Source: Pseudomonadota bacterium (GTDB taxonomy: Bacteria > Pseudomonadota > Gammaproteobacteria > Burkholderiales > Burkholderiaceae_C). From it: DNA of 64,000 nucleotides. The notes beneath the pieces were generated by a model. The model worked only from the letters and a program-made list of their open reading frames with translations. It searched no databases and was not told the origin of the DNA. Numbering within the stretch: position 1 is the stretch's first letter; each line of letters begins with the position of its first letter. A program made the translations under genes and the position numbers. This document shows, one piece after another, positions 1 through 8,395 of the stretch. The stretch spans positions 62,001 through 126,000 of the forward strand of contig JAIUOW010000016.1 of NCBI GenBank assembly GCA_020161775.1, written 5' to 3'.

Positions 1-1871
1 TTCACGCCGTTGATGTCAAAGACGAACCTCGGCTCATCCTCGTCGACCGGCACAAGGTCACCAAAGGGCGCTGAGTTCACGACTGCCGATGGACCAATGT
101 TCTCGTTGTCAATGATCGTTCCCAGCGGAGCTTCGCCGCATTGAAGGGTTCCAAAGAAGTGACCTGTACCGTCTTCCGTACCGCTCAGGACGGCATCTAC
201 CAGCGTGGTGCTTGCCTGTGTGGTCGTGCCTTCGACCTCGACCCCAAATAGTCCATCGCCATAGTTGAATCGTCCTTTGAGCGTACCCGCCAGCATGTTG
301 CATTCACCAGTCTGCACGTTCACTTGGACAGATGCGACAGAAACTGCACCGGGGAACTGGAGAACGTCGAAAGTGACGATCTTGTCTGTCCTGCCACCGT
401 CGCGAAAGAAGAACCTGTAGCCCAAAGTAACGCCAGCCACCACGCCCGCGAAGCCCGCCAGCTCCACATAGCTGTAGGTGTACCGCCCCCCCAGATGCTC
501 CGTCAATTTCGACATTCTCTTACCGGTGGGCCCGTAGACATCCGAGAGGGTCAACAGCGCAAGTGCATCGGTGGTCCACCCTCCAGACGATGGCGTTGAC
601 CCGAAGTTGACGAGGTTCCGCCGGGGCCAGTTGGTGGTGGTGCCTTCAATGAACGGCTCGCTCTCCGTGGTTCCCTTCTTGATGTGAACCCTGTCGATGC
701 GCACTGTGCGCGCAACGCCGTCACGGGTGACGAGATAGACGCGGCACTGCGTATCGGTGGTGAGCCCATTCACCGCTTGGGTCGTCATCTTGTATCGACG
801 CCACCCGGCAGACAGGTGAAGAATATCCTCATGCGACCACTGCGCGGTGCTCGGCATGCCGAGGAACTGGATATTGAAGTTGGCAGGCGCGGCCGACCAC
901 ACGTCGAGCATGATCGTCAGCCTGTCGCCGTTCTCGATGGTGATGGTCGTATCTAGATAGACGCGAGCATTCAGTGCAGCGGCAAACGCAACTTCATCGA
1001 CCGCAACAACCCCATCAAAGGGATTGGCCTCGACGTTAGACGTGACTGTAGCGTCGACCGCATACCAATCCCCAATGCTGCGAGGAAACTGACAGTGGTT
1101 TGTTCTGCTGATTCCGACCGCTCCAGTGATGCGTCGGGCTGTTCGCCCGCCACCACCCACAAAGGCCAATGGAGCTGGCACGCCGCCACTCTCCACGAAG
1201 TTGATGTTTTGTGCCGCCGGCCCACCCACGTAGTAGCCGTTGGTCTGCCCAGTGAATGATTGGAAGTTCGCCCCCGCGTACATCCCCGATGCCATCGCCA
1301 GGCGCTGCTCCATGCGCGTGAGCATGGCGAACTCCAGCACGATGCGCGCTGGCACCACGGACCGCAGCGCGGGCACGGTGGCCAGCACGTCATCGCCCGT
1401 CGTGTTCGCTGACTCGATGGCCACGCGCACGCGGCTGGTGGTGAAGCGGTCGGCGTGCACGATGGTGGACAGGTTGTCCGGGTAGGTGGCTGTCTTGAGC
1501 TGGTGGAGCTGCTCGACGGTCCAGCCATTCGGCCAGAGGAGCTGCAGGTAGGTGCGCAGCATGTGCAGCCCGCGCTTGGGGTTGCGCGCCCGCCACGACC
1601 GGAAGAGGTAGCGCATGGCCGACTCGTCCGGGCGGCGGTAGAGGGCGAGCCCCTCGTTCTTCACCGCGCGCTCGACCTGGGCGAACGGCCCCAGATGGGG
1701 CGTGCCGGCGGTGTTCGTCACCCGCTCGGCCGCGCGGACGAACTCGGTGAACATCTCGATGAACAGCGCCTTCAGCTCGGCTTCGATCTGGTCCGCCTCG
1801 TGGCTTGCGCGCAGCGGCGCCAGGTCAACCGAATCCTGCTGGGTGATCGGGTCGTTCCGGTGCTGGGTCAT
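1..1871 (-). CDS. Phage tail/baseplate-distal structural protein, partial
   Basis: An open frame runs without a stop from the ATG at 1871 to the window edge, so at least 623 residues are encoded and the C-terminus is missing. The first ~170 residues are mostly alpha-helical and lie directly after the baseplate J gene, where tail-fibre connector (gpI-like) proteins sit. The rest is Gly/Thr/Ser-rich and beta-like, resembling carbohydrate-binding or fibre modules (inference). The start overlaps the stop of the baseplate J gene (ATGA), so the two are translationally coupled. Likely role: baseplate-to-fibre connection or host binding. The family is not identified with certainty. Confidence 0.7.
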   Translation of the reverse strand, partial: MTQHRNDPITQQDSVDLAPLRASHEADQIEAELKALFIEMFTEFVRAAERVTNTAGTPHLGPFAQVERAVKNEGLALYRRPDESAMRYLFRSWRARNPKRGLHMLRTYLQLLWPNGWTVEQLHQLKTATYPDNLSTIVHADRFTTSRVRVAIESANTTGDDVLATVPALRSVVPARIVLEFAMLTRMEQRLAMASGMYAGANFQSFTGQTNGYYVGGPAAQNINFVESGGVPAPLAFVGGGGRTARRITGAVGISRTNHCQFPRSIGDWYAVDATVTSNVEANPFDGVVAVDEVAFAAALNARVYLDTTITIENGDRLTIMLDVWSAAPANFNIQFLGMPSTAQWSHEDILHLSAGWRRYKMTTQAVNGLTTDTQCRVYLVTRDGVARTVRIDRVHIKKGTTESEPFIEGTTTNWPRRNLVNFGSTPSSGGWTTDALALLTLSDVYGPTGKRMSKLTEHLGGRYTYSYVELAGFAGVVAGVTLGYRFFFRDGGRTDKIVTFDVLQFPGAVSVASVQVNVQTGECNMLAGTLKGRFNYGDGLFGVEVEGTTTQASTTLVDAVLSGTEDGTGHFFGTLQCGEAPLGTIIDNENIGPSAVVNSAPFGDLVPVDEDEPRFVFDINGV

Positions 1872-3307
1872 CACTGGTTCCACAGTCCGCCGTTGTGGTC
1901 GGCGTATTCGAGATTGACCTCAAGGCTGTCGTTGGCGATGTGAACGAACTGCTCGGGCAGCGGTGCGCCCAAGGTGCTGATCACCACCTCGAAGTCACTC
2001 AGCTCGTCCTGGAACGCGGGAATATCCTTCTTCAGGAGCTTGCTGATGGACTGCACACGCAGGGGGTTGCTCATGCCCACGGACACCAGCGGCGCGCCCA
2101 TGTCGTAGGCGGCCAGGATGGCGCCCCTGATCTGGGCCTCCACCGTGGCCGGATCGTGCACGACCGAGATGCGCCCGTTGATTGCGACGCTGACCGCGTA
2201 CTCGTCCGCATCCACAAACACCACCCTGTAGCTGTCGTCCGCGCGGGCCACCAGCTCGCGCACGCGCGCCTGGAAGGCCTCAGTGGTCATGCCGGTGACC
2301 ACGCCTGAGACGAACAGCCGGTTGATGCTGTCGAGGCTGGCACCCCGGACCTCCTCCTCGATCTGCTCGTTCCAGACACTCAGGAACTGGATCCCGGTGA
2401 GGTAGCGGCGTAGCAGGAAGTCGAACTCGCCCAGGTAGACCGCGTTGTGGTCGTAGATGGCGGGGTAGCGGGCCATGACGCGCAGGTCCGCCGGCGTGGG
2501 CGGCGCCGCGCCGGTGTCCAGCACCTCCGCCAGCGCCAGCGTCTGCTTGCCGTCGGCCACCGTCAGGACGTACTCGAAGCCGAACGGCGCGCCGGCGGCC
2601 AGGTCATCAATCTTTCCTTCGCAGTCGACAATGCGCAGCTCGAACTCGTCGCCCGACTGGACGCCATAGCCCACCACATCCGTCGCGCCCATGCACACGT
2701 GAAGGCTGCGGCGCTCGTCTGTTTCAACCTGAAAGGCGAATGCGCCAGGGCTCACATTGAACCAGTCCGGCGCATAGGTGAACTCCTGCGCGCCCATCCA
2801 GACGGCCAGGCTGGCGAGGAACGTGTCCGTGGCGGCCGTCGGGACTTCGATTCGGTAGTACGGCGTGGGCACCACCACCGTGTGGTCCACTGTGCGCGTG
2901 CTTTTCTGGGTGGCCAGAACATTGACCGTCGCGCCGGCCGCGATGGTCACGTCCGAATCCACCATGAAGATACGGCCCTTGGGGTCAATGAGGCGGCGCC
3001 CGGCGGCCACGGTGAAGGGCGATGCATCACCATTGGTCACGGACAGGCGCACGCGGCAGGACCGCGCCAACGGCAAGATACCTTTCAGGGTGGCGTCGGC
3101 CAACACCGTGCTGTCCCTGGCCTTGGTGAAGGGCTCAAACTGGGCGACCTCGACCTGCTCCGCGACCATCGCCAGCATGGCGGCCTGGGCCTTGATCTGG
3201 GCCAGCACGCGCGGATCGCCCACCTGCACGAGTTGGGCCACCAACGGATAGGACGAAAGCGACGCAAGCGCCGCCGCTTCGATCTCGCGGGCCGTCGGCG
3301 CGGTCAT
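1871..3307 (-). CDS. Baseplate J-like protein
   Basis: The 478-residue product starts with the helical segment typical of contractile-tail baseplate J/gp47 proteins (MTAPTAREIEAAALASL...). It then has the beta-rich middle with the A-rich GRRLIDPKGRIF segment and a C-terminal domain with the LVSVGMSNPLRVQS region. Family members form the outer wedge of the baseplate of myophages and related contractile tails, which suggests a contractile tail. The start overlaps the stop of the upstream 101-residue gene by four bases and its stop overlaps the next start, forming a compact leftward tail operon. Confidence 0.85.
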   Translation of the reverse strand: MTAPTAREIEAAALASLSSYPLVAQLVQVGDPRVLAQIKAQAAMLAMVAEQVEVAQFEPFTKARDSTVLADATLKGILPLARSCRVRLSVTNGDASPFTVAAGRRLIDPKGRIFMVDSDVTIAAGATVNVLATQKSTRTVDHTVVVPTPYYRIEVPTAATDTFLASLAVWMGAQEFTYAPDWFNVSPGAFAFQVETDERRSLHVCMGATDVVGYGVQSGDEFELRIVDCEGKIDDLAAGAPFGFEYVLTVADGKQTLALAEVLDTGAAPPTPADLRVMARYPAIYDHNAVYLGEFDFLLRRYLTGIQFLSVWNEQIEEEVRGASLDSINRLFVSGVVTGMTTEAFQARVRELVARADDSYRVVFVDADEYAVSVAINGRISVVHDPATVEAQIRGAILAAYDMGAPLVSVGMSNPLRVQSISKLLKKDIPAFQDELSDFEVVISTLGAPLPEQFVHIANDSLEVNLEYADHNGGLWNQ

Positions 3308-3609
3308 TGCGCACCTCCGGGCACGGTCACCAGCTCGCCAGCCACCTCGAAGACCACCACCTTGCGGTCCAGTCCCGCGTCATAGGTGTAGAGGTTGATA
3401 GCGCCCGCGCCCACGCGCTGGGCCAGCGGCACGTCCTGTCGGCACTTGCTGATCAGGTCGTCGGCGTACCCGGCGGTCATGGGCGAGTGCAGGATCTGCT
3501 TGACGTCCGAGCCGTAGCCCTGGCCCAGGTAGCCATTGGGCGGGCAGCCCAGCCAATGGCCGACCATCTTGGACAGGTCGGCGGAGGTGATGGGGGCGGT
3601 GGTTTGCAT
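3304..3609 (-). CDS. Small baseplate-associated phage protein
   Basis: This 101-residue protein opens the leftward tail operon, immediately upstream of baseplate J with a four-base overlap. It has a GHWLGCPPNGYLGQGYGSD segment followed by a helical part and a C-terminal beta strand region. Position is that of gp25/gpW-type baseplate wedge proteins, but no decisive family motif is visible, so the role is inferred from context only. No strong ribosome-binding site is seen before the ATG at 3609. Confidence 0.65.
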   Translation of the reverse strand: MQTTAPITSADLSKMVGHWLGCPPNGYLGQGYGSDVKQILHSPMTAGYADDLISKCRQDVPLAQRVGAGAINLYTYDAGLDRKVVVFEVAGELVTVPGGAQ

Positions 3610-3621
3610 ACCGCCAATGGT

Positions 3622-3639
3622 CGCGCGCGCGCGCGCGCG
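3622..3639. repeat. (CG)9 dinucleotide tract
   Basis: Eighteen bases of perfect alternating CG lie in the gap between the tail operon start (3609) and the tRNA (3708). Such tracts can adopt Z-DNA and are length-unstable. No gene is seen in 3610-3707. Confidence 0.9.
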
Positions 3640-3707
3640 GGCGCGTTAGGCTTTTCCGAACGGGAAAACGCCACGGGGGCGGCGTCCTGCCGGCGCGATC
3701 ATGGCGC

Positions 3708-3784
<77 letters not shown>

Positions 3785-3820
3785 TCCCGCCGGGATTCCG
3801 GCAAACCGAGGACTTCGCCC

Positions 3821-4165
3821 ATGAAAAACCGCATCCTGCTCGCCTGCGCCACCCTGGCCCTGGCCTTCGCTGCATCCGCCTCTGCCCACGCCGCCGATCC
3901 CCCTGAACTGCGCGCTGCGCCCTTCGCCAGCCAATCCGCAGCCCCGGCCGCGCCCGCGCTGGCCACGGCCGCCGAGCGCCCCGCCCTGTCGATCAAGGCC
4001 TGCAGCACGCTGTTGCGCCTGCACGTCAAGACGCCTGACGTGGTGACGGCGAACTATGTGGCCCGCGCCTGCACCGGCAACCTGCACCAGACGGCCCAGC
4101 TCAAGGCCGATCCCGGCAGCGGCGACCAGACCGCCACGGCGCCCGGCGCGCGCTACCGAACGTAG
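3821..4165 (+). CDS. Exported small protein of unknown function
   Basis: The 114-residue product begins with a classic signal peptide (MKNRILLACATLALAFAA, then SASAHA and a likely cleavage after AHA). The mature part is Ala/Pro-rich and then carries two cysteines in a helical C-terminal half (ACSTLLRLHVK, RACTGNLHQ). A GAGGA ribosome-binding site at 3808-3812 fixes the ATG at 3821. It lies alone between the tRNA and a terminator and converges with the HEPN gene, like a lysogenic-conversion gene. Function is unknown. Confidence 0.7.
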   Translation: MKNRILLACATLALAFAASASAHAADPPELRAAPFASQSAAPAAPALATAAERPALSIKACSTLLRLHVKTPDVVTANYVARACTGNLHQTAQLKADPGSGDQTATAPGARYRT

Positions 4166-4185
4166 AAGCTCATCGCTGTCACACG

Positions 4186-4209
4186 AAAGCCCGCCCTGTG
4201 CGGGCTTTT
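4186..4209. terminator. Bidirectional intrinsic terminator
   Basis: AAAGCCCGC-CCTGT-GCGGGCTTTT forms a nine-base stem flanked by an A run on one side and a T run on the other. It sits between the convergent genes ending at 4165 (plus) and 4210 (minus) and can stop transcription from both. Confidence 0.85.
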
Positions 4210-4992
4210 CTATTCCAGCGCGGGCAATCGCAACGGCGGCGGCGCAAAACCCAGTTCAATGGGGTCTCGCGAGGCGATCAGGCGCGCCTGCGCTTCTGAG
4301 ACACGCCCCCAGAAAAACCGCAGCGTGGGCTCACTCAACACTGCCTGCGGGAAGTAGGCGGCCATGTTGGCGTCAGGATTCATGGCCTTTGCCTTCATCA
4401 GGATCTCGCGAGTCTTAACCAAGTTGCCGCCATCGGCATAGGGTCCAAAACTCTGGCAGTGCTCATCTCCATAGGCTTGGTGCACAGTCAAGGTGCGGCC
4501 GTGCGCAAGAGCGTTGCGAATCTCGAACACAGCCCGAACAGCCGCCAGAAGTTCAGGGCCCAGAACGACATCCAACTTCTCCTCGTGCAGCCTCCTCCAC
4601 AGCTTTTCCAAGGGCGCAAAGGTGGCGGTCCCCAGATTGTCGATCTCGTCCTCAATGAACCTGCGCATTGCGGCATGCAAACGCTCCAATGGCGTGGACT
4701 CCCTCGGCTCGGGCTTCAGGAGCTTCAACTGCTCCGGGGTCATCGTATGCACAGGATGGATGGCGGTGCCTGACATCGCGGCAAGGCGCATGCTGATCAT
4801 GCTGGCCAGGAATCCCTCCATGTGGCCCGCCAGTATCAGGTAGCCGCTCTGGTACAGGCCCCGCTGTGCGGCTGACCCGTATTCGTCAAGTCGGCGCCAG
4901 GATTCCAGGAAGAACTGGACGCCCGCATCGGTCGTTCTCAGTGAATACACGATGGCCTCGTCGGTCATCTCAACATCAGCTTGCAAGCCCAT
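4210..4992 (-). CDS. HEPN-domain protein, putative RNase/defence gene
   Basis: The 260-residue product has a long helical body and, at residues 159-164, RNALAH, an exact R-(polar)-X3-H form of the HEPN catalytic motif (RX4-6H) seen in RNase toxins and abortive-infection proteins. Residues 45-60 (GLYQSGYLILAGHMEG) resemble the first conserved helix of MAE_28990-type HEPN domains. The ATG at 4992 is chosen because an AGGAGGA site lies eight bases upstream; frames further upstream lack one. It is isolated, opposite in direction to both neighbours and ends at a shared terminator, as expected for a phage accessory gene. RNase activity is inferred from the motif only. Confidence 0.65.
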   Translation of the reverse strand: MGLQADVEMTDEAIVYSLRTTDAGVQFFLESWRRLDEYGSAAQRGLYQSGYLILAGHMEGFLASMISMRLAAMSGTAIHPVHTMTPEQLKLLKPEPRESTPLERLHAAMRRFIEDEIDNLGTATFAPLEKLWRRLHEEKLDVVLGPELLAAVRAVFEIRNALAHGRTLTVHQAYGDEHCQSFGPYADGGNLVKTREILMKAKAMNPDANMAAYFPQAVLSEPTLRFFWGRVSEAQARLIASRDPIELGFAPPPLRLPALE

Positions 4993-5037
4993 CGGTTCAG
5001 TCCTCCTGCGTCGATCTTCGCATAGACGAGGCCCCTT

Positions 5038-5072
5038 GTTCATTTAATTGCATCCATATACAATTAATGAAC
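5038..5072. promoter_or_regulatory. Long palindrome with promoter-like core
   Basis: Arms GTTCATTTAATTG (5038-5050) and CAATTAATGAAC (5061-5072) are near-perfect inverted repeats around CATCCATATA. TACAAT at 5059-5064 can serve as a -10 for the rightward cluster. The core TCCATATACAATTAA recurs exactly at 7677-7691. It lies between the divergent HEPN and methyltransferase genes, so it may be a shared operator. Confidence 0.6.
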
Positions 5073-5146
5073 TGATCCGGAAAACAGCCAGAGGTCCCAA
5101 CCTTCGGCGGCGTTTTCATCACAGCTTCCACCATGGCCTCGCGCGC

Positions 5147-5171
5147 GGGTTCATGGCGGGAATTGTCCCGA
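5147..5171 (+). promoter_or_regulatory. Leader hairpin element, copy 1
   Basis: CGGGTTCATGG followed by CGGGAATTGTCCCG, a GGGA-N3/4-TCCC hairpin ending 15 bases before the methyltransferase ATG. The same element precedes the genes at 8030 and 8465. Probably an RNA or protein-bound translation/transcription control element (inference). Confidence 0.6.
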
Positions 5172-5186
5172 AACTAGAGGTAAAAC

Positions 5187-6599
5187 ATGAACGCTTCGCA
5201 GCCCAAGGGCTACCTGACGAAGCGCGTAGGTGCCAACCGTGGCACCCCGCGCCTGTACTTCGAGACTCGCCAGCTCGACACCGCCGGCTTCAAGCCCGGC
5301 ACCCGCTACACCGTCGATGTCACCCAGGACGCGGTGACCCTGAAGGCGGACGCCAACGGCACGTTCACCGTGTCGCGCAAGGCCAGCGGCGGCGCCGATG
5401 TCCCCGTCATCGACCTGAACTCCATGAGCACGCTGGCGCCGTTCGCCGGCATGGAGGCGGTGAAGGTCGTCTTCGGCGACAACCAGATCCAGATCAGCCA
5501 GCTCGCGTCCGAGAAAGCCGCTGCCAGCCGGTTGCAGCGCCTGCAGCGCGGTGTGGCCACCGCAGCCCTCACCGTGGCGGGCCTGGCCTTCGGCGCGGGC
5601 ATTCTGGACCACTCCGCCCACGCTGGCCTGCTGTCCGCCGGGCTGGAGGCCAAGACCGTGATGGTCAACGAGATCGACGCCGACCTGCTGGAGCACGCCG
5701 GTGGCGCCAACCCGGTCATCCAGCCCGACACCCTGCGCATCGCCGCCCCCATGCAGGAGGCCATCCAGGACGACGAGCTGATGGCACGCGTGCCGCGCGC
5801 GGACGTGCTGGTGGCGGGCATCCCCTGCAGCGGCGCATCCCGCGCGGGCAAGTCCAAGCACGGGATCAGCATGATGGAGCACCACCCGGAGGTGGGACAC
5901 CTCGCCCATGCCTTCCTGACGTTCGTCCAGCGCGTGCAGCCCGGCGTGGTGCTGCTGGAGAACGTGCCCGAGTACGCGGCCAGTGCGTCGGCTGCGATCA
6001 TCCGCCAGCAGCTCCGCGACATGGGCTACACGACCCATGAGGTGGTGCTGAACGCGCAGGACTTCGGCTCGCTTGAGGCGCGGGTGCGCTGGTTCATGGT
6101 GGCCGCCACAAAGGGCGTGACGGTGGACCTCGACGGCCTGGCCCCGACCGTGCGCCCGGTGCGTACCGTTGCCGAGGTGCTGGACAGCCACGACGGCCAC
6201 CGGTGGGGCACGTTCGACTACCTGAAGGCCAAGGCCGTGACCGACAAAGCCGCCGGCAAGGGCTTCCAGATGCAGATCGTCACCCCGAAGGACTCCAAGG
6301 TTCCCACGCTGCGCAAGGGCTACCACAAGGGCGGCAGCACCGACCCGCTGCTGCAGCACCCGACCGACCCGGACCAGCTCAGGCTGTTCTCCGGCGACGA
6401 GCACGCGCGTATCAAGGGCGTGGATCCTGAGCTGGTGCGCGGCCTGTCCAACACCGACAAGCACATCGCGCTGGGTCAAGGCGTGGCCCCCGGCATGGTG
6501 ATCGCCCTGATGCACCGCGTGGGCGAGTGCCTCCAGCGCGCGGCAACGGCCGCCGCAGCCACCACCGCAGGCTACCGGCTGGACCGGGCCGTGGGCTGA
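5187..6599 (+). CDS. DNA cytosine-5 methyltransferase with extra N-terminal domain
   Basis: The 470-residue enzyme carries the C5-methyltransferase motifs in order: motif I region GLAFGAGILDHS (132-143), motif IV GIPCSG with catalytic Cys214, motif VI ENV (258-260), and a motif VIII-like QDFGSLEARVRWF (291-303). Residues 1-115 form a small beta-rich domain before the catalytic core that is not part of ordinary Dcm-type enzymes; its role is unknown. The target-recognition region is short. An AGAGG site precedes the ATG. It opens a plus-strand cluster with the PAPS-reductase-like gene 13 bases downstream, so the two are probably co-transcribed. Likely role: protecting phage DNA from host restriction; the target sequence cannot be read from the protein. 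Confidence 0.85.
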   Translation: MNASQPKGYLTKRVGANRGTPRLYFETRQLDTAGFKPGTRYTVDVTQDAVTLKADANGTFTVSRKASGGADVPVIDLNSMSTLAPFAGMEAVKVVFGDNQIQISQLASEKAAASRLQRLQRGVATAALTVAGLAFGAGILDHSAHAGLLSAGLEAKTVMVNEIDADLLEHAGGANPVIQPDTLRIAAPMQEAIQDDELMARVPRADVLVAGIPCSGASRAGKSKHGISMMEHHPEVGHLAHAFLTFVQRVQPGVVLLENVPEYAASASAAIIRQQLRDMGYTTHEVVLNAQDFGSLEARVRWFMVAATKGVTVDLDGLAPTVRPVRTVAEVLDSHDGHRWGTFDYLKAKAVTDKAAGKGFQMQIVTPKDSKVPTLRKGYHKGGSTDPLLQHPTDPDQLRLFSGDEHARIKGVDPELVRGLSNTDKHIALGQGVAPGMVIALMHRVGECLQRAATAAAATTAGYRLDRAVG

Positions 6600-6612
6600 G
6601 CGGGAGCGCGCC

Positions 6613-7437
6613 ATGACACCCTCCGCGATCACCGACTTGATCAGCCGTGGCGCCGTCTTTGTGGTCAACCACAGCGGCGGCAAGGACAGCCAGGCCATGT
6701 TCATCCACCTGCTGGGCATCGTGCCCAAGGAGCAGCTTCTGGTGGTGCACGCCGTGCTCCCGGAAGTCGAATGGGACGGCATCGAGGAGCACATCGAGGC
6801 GACGACCATGGGCGTGCCGGTGCTCAAGTGCCGGGCCCGGCGCACGCTGCTGCAGATGATCGCCGAGCGCGGCATGTTCCCCAGCCCCAGCCAGCGCCAG
6901 TGCACAAGCGACCTGAAGCGCGGACCCATCGAGCGCACGATCCGCCGGTTCGTGGAGGATCGTGTCGCTGACTTCATCGGAGTTCCGCGCGGCTCCAACA
7001 CACGGGACATGGGCGGCCGCCAGTCAGCCCTAGCCGCCGGTTGCGGCCTGATCGTCAACTGCATGGGTATGCGCGCGCAGGAAAGCAGCTCACGGTCCAA
7101 GCTGACGCCCTTCAAGCTGAACGCGGGCAACAGCAAGGCCGGCCGCGAGTGGTACGACTGGCTACCCATCCATGACTGGGACGTGAACACCGTGTTCGCC
7201 ACCATCGCCGGGTTCGGCCAGAAGCCCCATTGGGCCTACGCCGCTGGCATGAGCCGCCTGTCCTGCTGCTTCTGCATCATGAGCAACAAGGCGGACCTGA
7301 CCACGGCCGCGCGGCTGAACCCCGAGCTGTACCGAAAGTACGTGGAGCTGGAGCGGTCCACCGGCCAGGTGATGCTGATGCCCGACAAGAAGCATGGCCG
7401 CCGGACGCTGGAGCAGGTCACCGGGGTGCTGGCATGA
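6613..7437 (+). CDS. PAPS reductase-like (adenine nucleotide alpha hydrolase) protein
   Basis: The 274-residue protein has the PP-loop SGGKDS at residues 21-26, which binds ATP/PAPS phosphates, a QRQCTSDLKRGP segment typical of phage PAPS-reductase-family proteins, and a Cys cluster SCCFCI near residue 218. Family relatives include CysH and the DndC subunit of DNA phosphorothioation systems. None of the other Dnd proteins is seen nearby, so a role in sulfur chemistry on DNA or tRNA is only a possibility. It follows the cytosine methyltransferase and overlaps the next small gene by four bases. Confidence 0.8.
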   Translation: MTPSAITDLISRGAVFVVNHSGGKDSQAMFIHLLGIVPKEQLLVVHAVLPEVEWDGIEEHIEATTMGVPVLKCRARRTLLQMIAERGMFPSPSQRQCTSDLKRGPIERTIRRFVEDRVADFIGVPRGSNTRDMGGRQSALAAGCGLIVNCMGMRAQESSSRSKLTPFKLNAGNSKAGREWYDWLPIHDWDVNTVFATIAGFGQKPHWAYAAGMSRLSCCFCIMSNKADLTTAARLNPELYRKYVELERSTGQVMLMPDKKHGRRTLEQVTGVLA

Positions 7438-7664
7438 GCAAAGCAGCCAAACACCTCGACCTGACCCGGTTCGTGGATGTCACCCTCATGGACGACGGCC
7501 CGCGCTGGCGCGTGGGCGGCGGCGACCTCCGCGCGAGGCAAGCCGGGCGTCAGATCGGCGTGATCAGGCTAAAGCACGTCCCCGGCGCATACGGCGTGCT
7601 CATGCATCTGGACAGCGGCAAGCAAGACGTGTTCGACCCGACGCAGCTTTTCCCCACCTCTTGA
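7434..7664 (+). CDS. Small phage protein, unknown
   Basis: A 76-residue beta-rich protein (DGPRWRVGGGDLRAR, YGVLMHLDSGKQDVF) starting within the stop of the PAPS-reductase-like gene (ATGA). Tight coupling suggests a shared job or regulation. No family is recognised. A promoter for the next gene follows its stop. Confidence 0.65.
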   Translation: MSKAAKHLDLTRFVDVTLMDDGPRWRVGGGDLRARQAGRQIGVIRLKHVPGAYGVLMHLDSGKQDVFDPTQLFPTS

Positions 7665-7691
7665 CGTTTTATTGTTTCCATATACAATTAA
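7661..7691 (+). promoter_or_regulatory. Sigma-70 promoter with TCCATATACAATTAA core
   Basis: TTGACG (7661-7666), a 16-base spacer and TACAAT (7683-7688) form a good promoter for the gene at 7723. The sequence TCCATATACAATTAA is identical to that in the 5038-5072 palindrome, and ATTG/CAAT arms are again present. The two sites probably answer to the same regulator. Confidence 0.65.
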
Positions 7692-7722
7692 ATGCATGGA
7701 CACCAACAGGAACGGAAACACG

Positions 7723-7965
7723 ATGAGCACCCCCACCTTCAAGCACTTCGGCACGGCCGCCGATACCCTGGCCTACGTCTTCTCGGAACTGCTCGCCACG
7801 CTGCGCGACGACCTCAACAGCATGGAAAAGGACGAGCCCCAGATGTACACGGACGAAGACCGGGAAGACATGAGGGCACGGATCGCCGACATCGAAACCC
7901 TGGAGCGGCTGGTCCAAGTCCCGCCCTCTGCCCCTGCGCCCGTGGCATCGAGCGTGACAACCTGA
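7723..7965 (+). CDS. Small acidic phage protein, unknown
   Basis: An 80-residue, helical, acidic protein (LRDDLNSMEKDEPQMYTDEDRED). The ATG at 7723 is preferred over upstream ATGs because AGGAACGG precedes it; the upstream ones fall in the promoter. It heads a run of small genes. No family is recognised. Confidence 0.65.
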   Translation: MSTPTFKHFGTAADTLAYVFSELLATLRDDLNSMEKDEPQMYTDEDREDMRARIADIETLERLVQVPPSAPAPVASSVTT

Positions 7966-7974
7966 CAGCACCAG

Positions 7975-8015
7975 CCTGAGCCCGGCGTGCCGGGTTCATA
8001 CGGGGATTGTCCCGA
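7975..8015 (+). promoter_or_regulatory. Leader hairpins, element copy 2
   Basis: A GCCCGGCGTGCCGGG hairpin is followed by CGGGTTCATA and CGGGGATTGTCCCGA (8001-8015), 15 bases before the ATG at 8030. The spacer shares TGACAGCACCAGC with the one before 8465, so the whole intergenic cassette looks duplicated. Confidence 0.6.
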
Positions 8016-8029
8016 CAAGGAAGAACACC

Positions 8030-8395
8030 ATGCACAAGAACCTCACCGCCACTGTCCACCTGGGCACCACGCGCCTGACCGCGATCAAGGACGCCATGGT
8101 CGCGCGCACCGGCACCGCGTCCACCGTGGTCCTGGAACCCGTCATCCATGAGCGCGTATTCGACCCCGTGACCAAGATCGTCGGGCCTGCTCAGGAGGTC
8201 ATGCAACTGATCGGTGAGCTGGCGGCCCACGGCGAGGATTGCCTGCAGTCCTGCACCCGCACAGCAGCGACCGCAGCCGAGAAACCCATCAAGCGCGCCG
8301 CTCGCCCGCGAGCCACCGGACGCGGCCGTGACATGGGCGGCCTGGACGACACGTTCTATCCCATCCCCGGCTTCAGCAGCGCAGGCGAGTACTGA
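8030..8395 (+). CDS. Small phage protein, unknown
   Basis: A 121-residue protein with an N-terminal ribbon-helix-like stretch (TTRLTAIKDAMVARTG) and a basic linker (AEKPIKRAARPRATGRGRD). An AAGGAAG site precedes the ATG. It lies between two copies of the leader element. No family is recognised; a nucleic-acid-binding role is possible from the basic linker. Confidence 0.65.
   Translation: MHKNLTATVHLGTTRLTAIKDAMVARTGTASTVVLEPVIHERVFDPVTKIVGPAQEVMQLIGELAAHGEDCLQSCTRTAATAAEKPIKRAARPRATGRGRDMGGLDDTFYPIPGFSSAGEY

Noticed and set aside
5151..7205. A minus-strand frame of 684 codons
   Set aside because: It is the reverse of the methyltransferase and PAPS-reductase-like genes, has no family features and is His/Gly/Ala-rich as expected of shadow frames.
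6613..7437. A classic DndC phosphorothioation gene
   Set aside because: PP-loop and Cys motifs fit the wider PAPS-reductase family, but no dndA, dndD or dndE partner is present.
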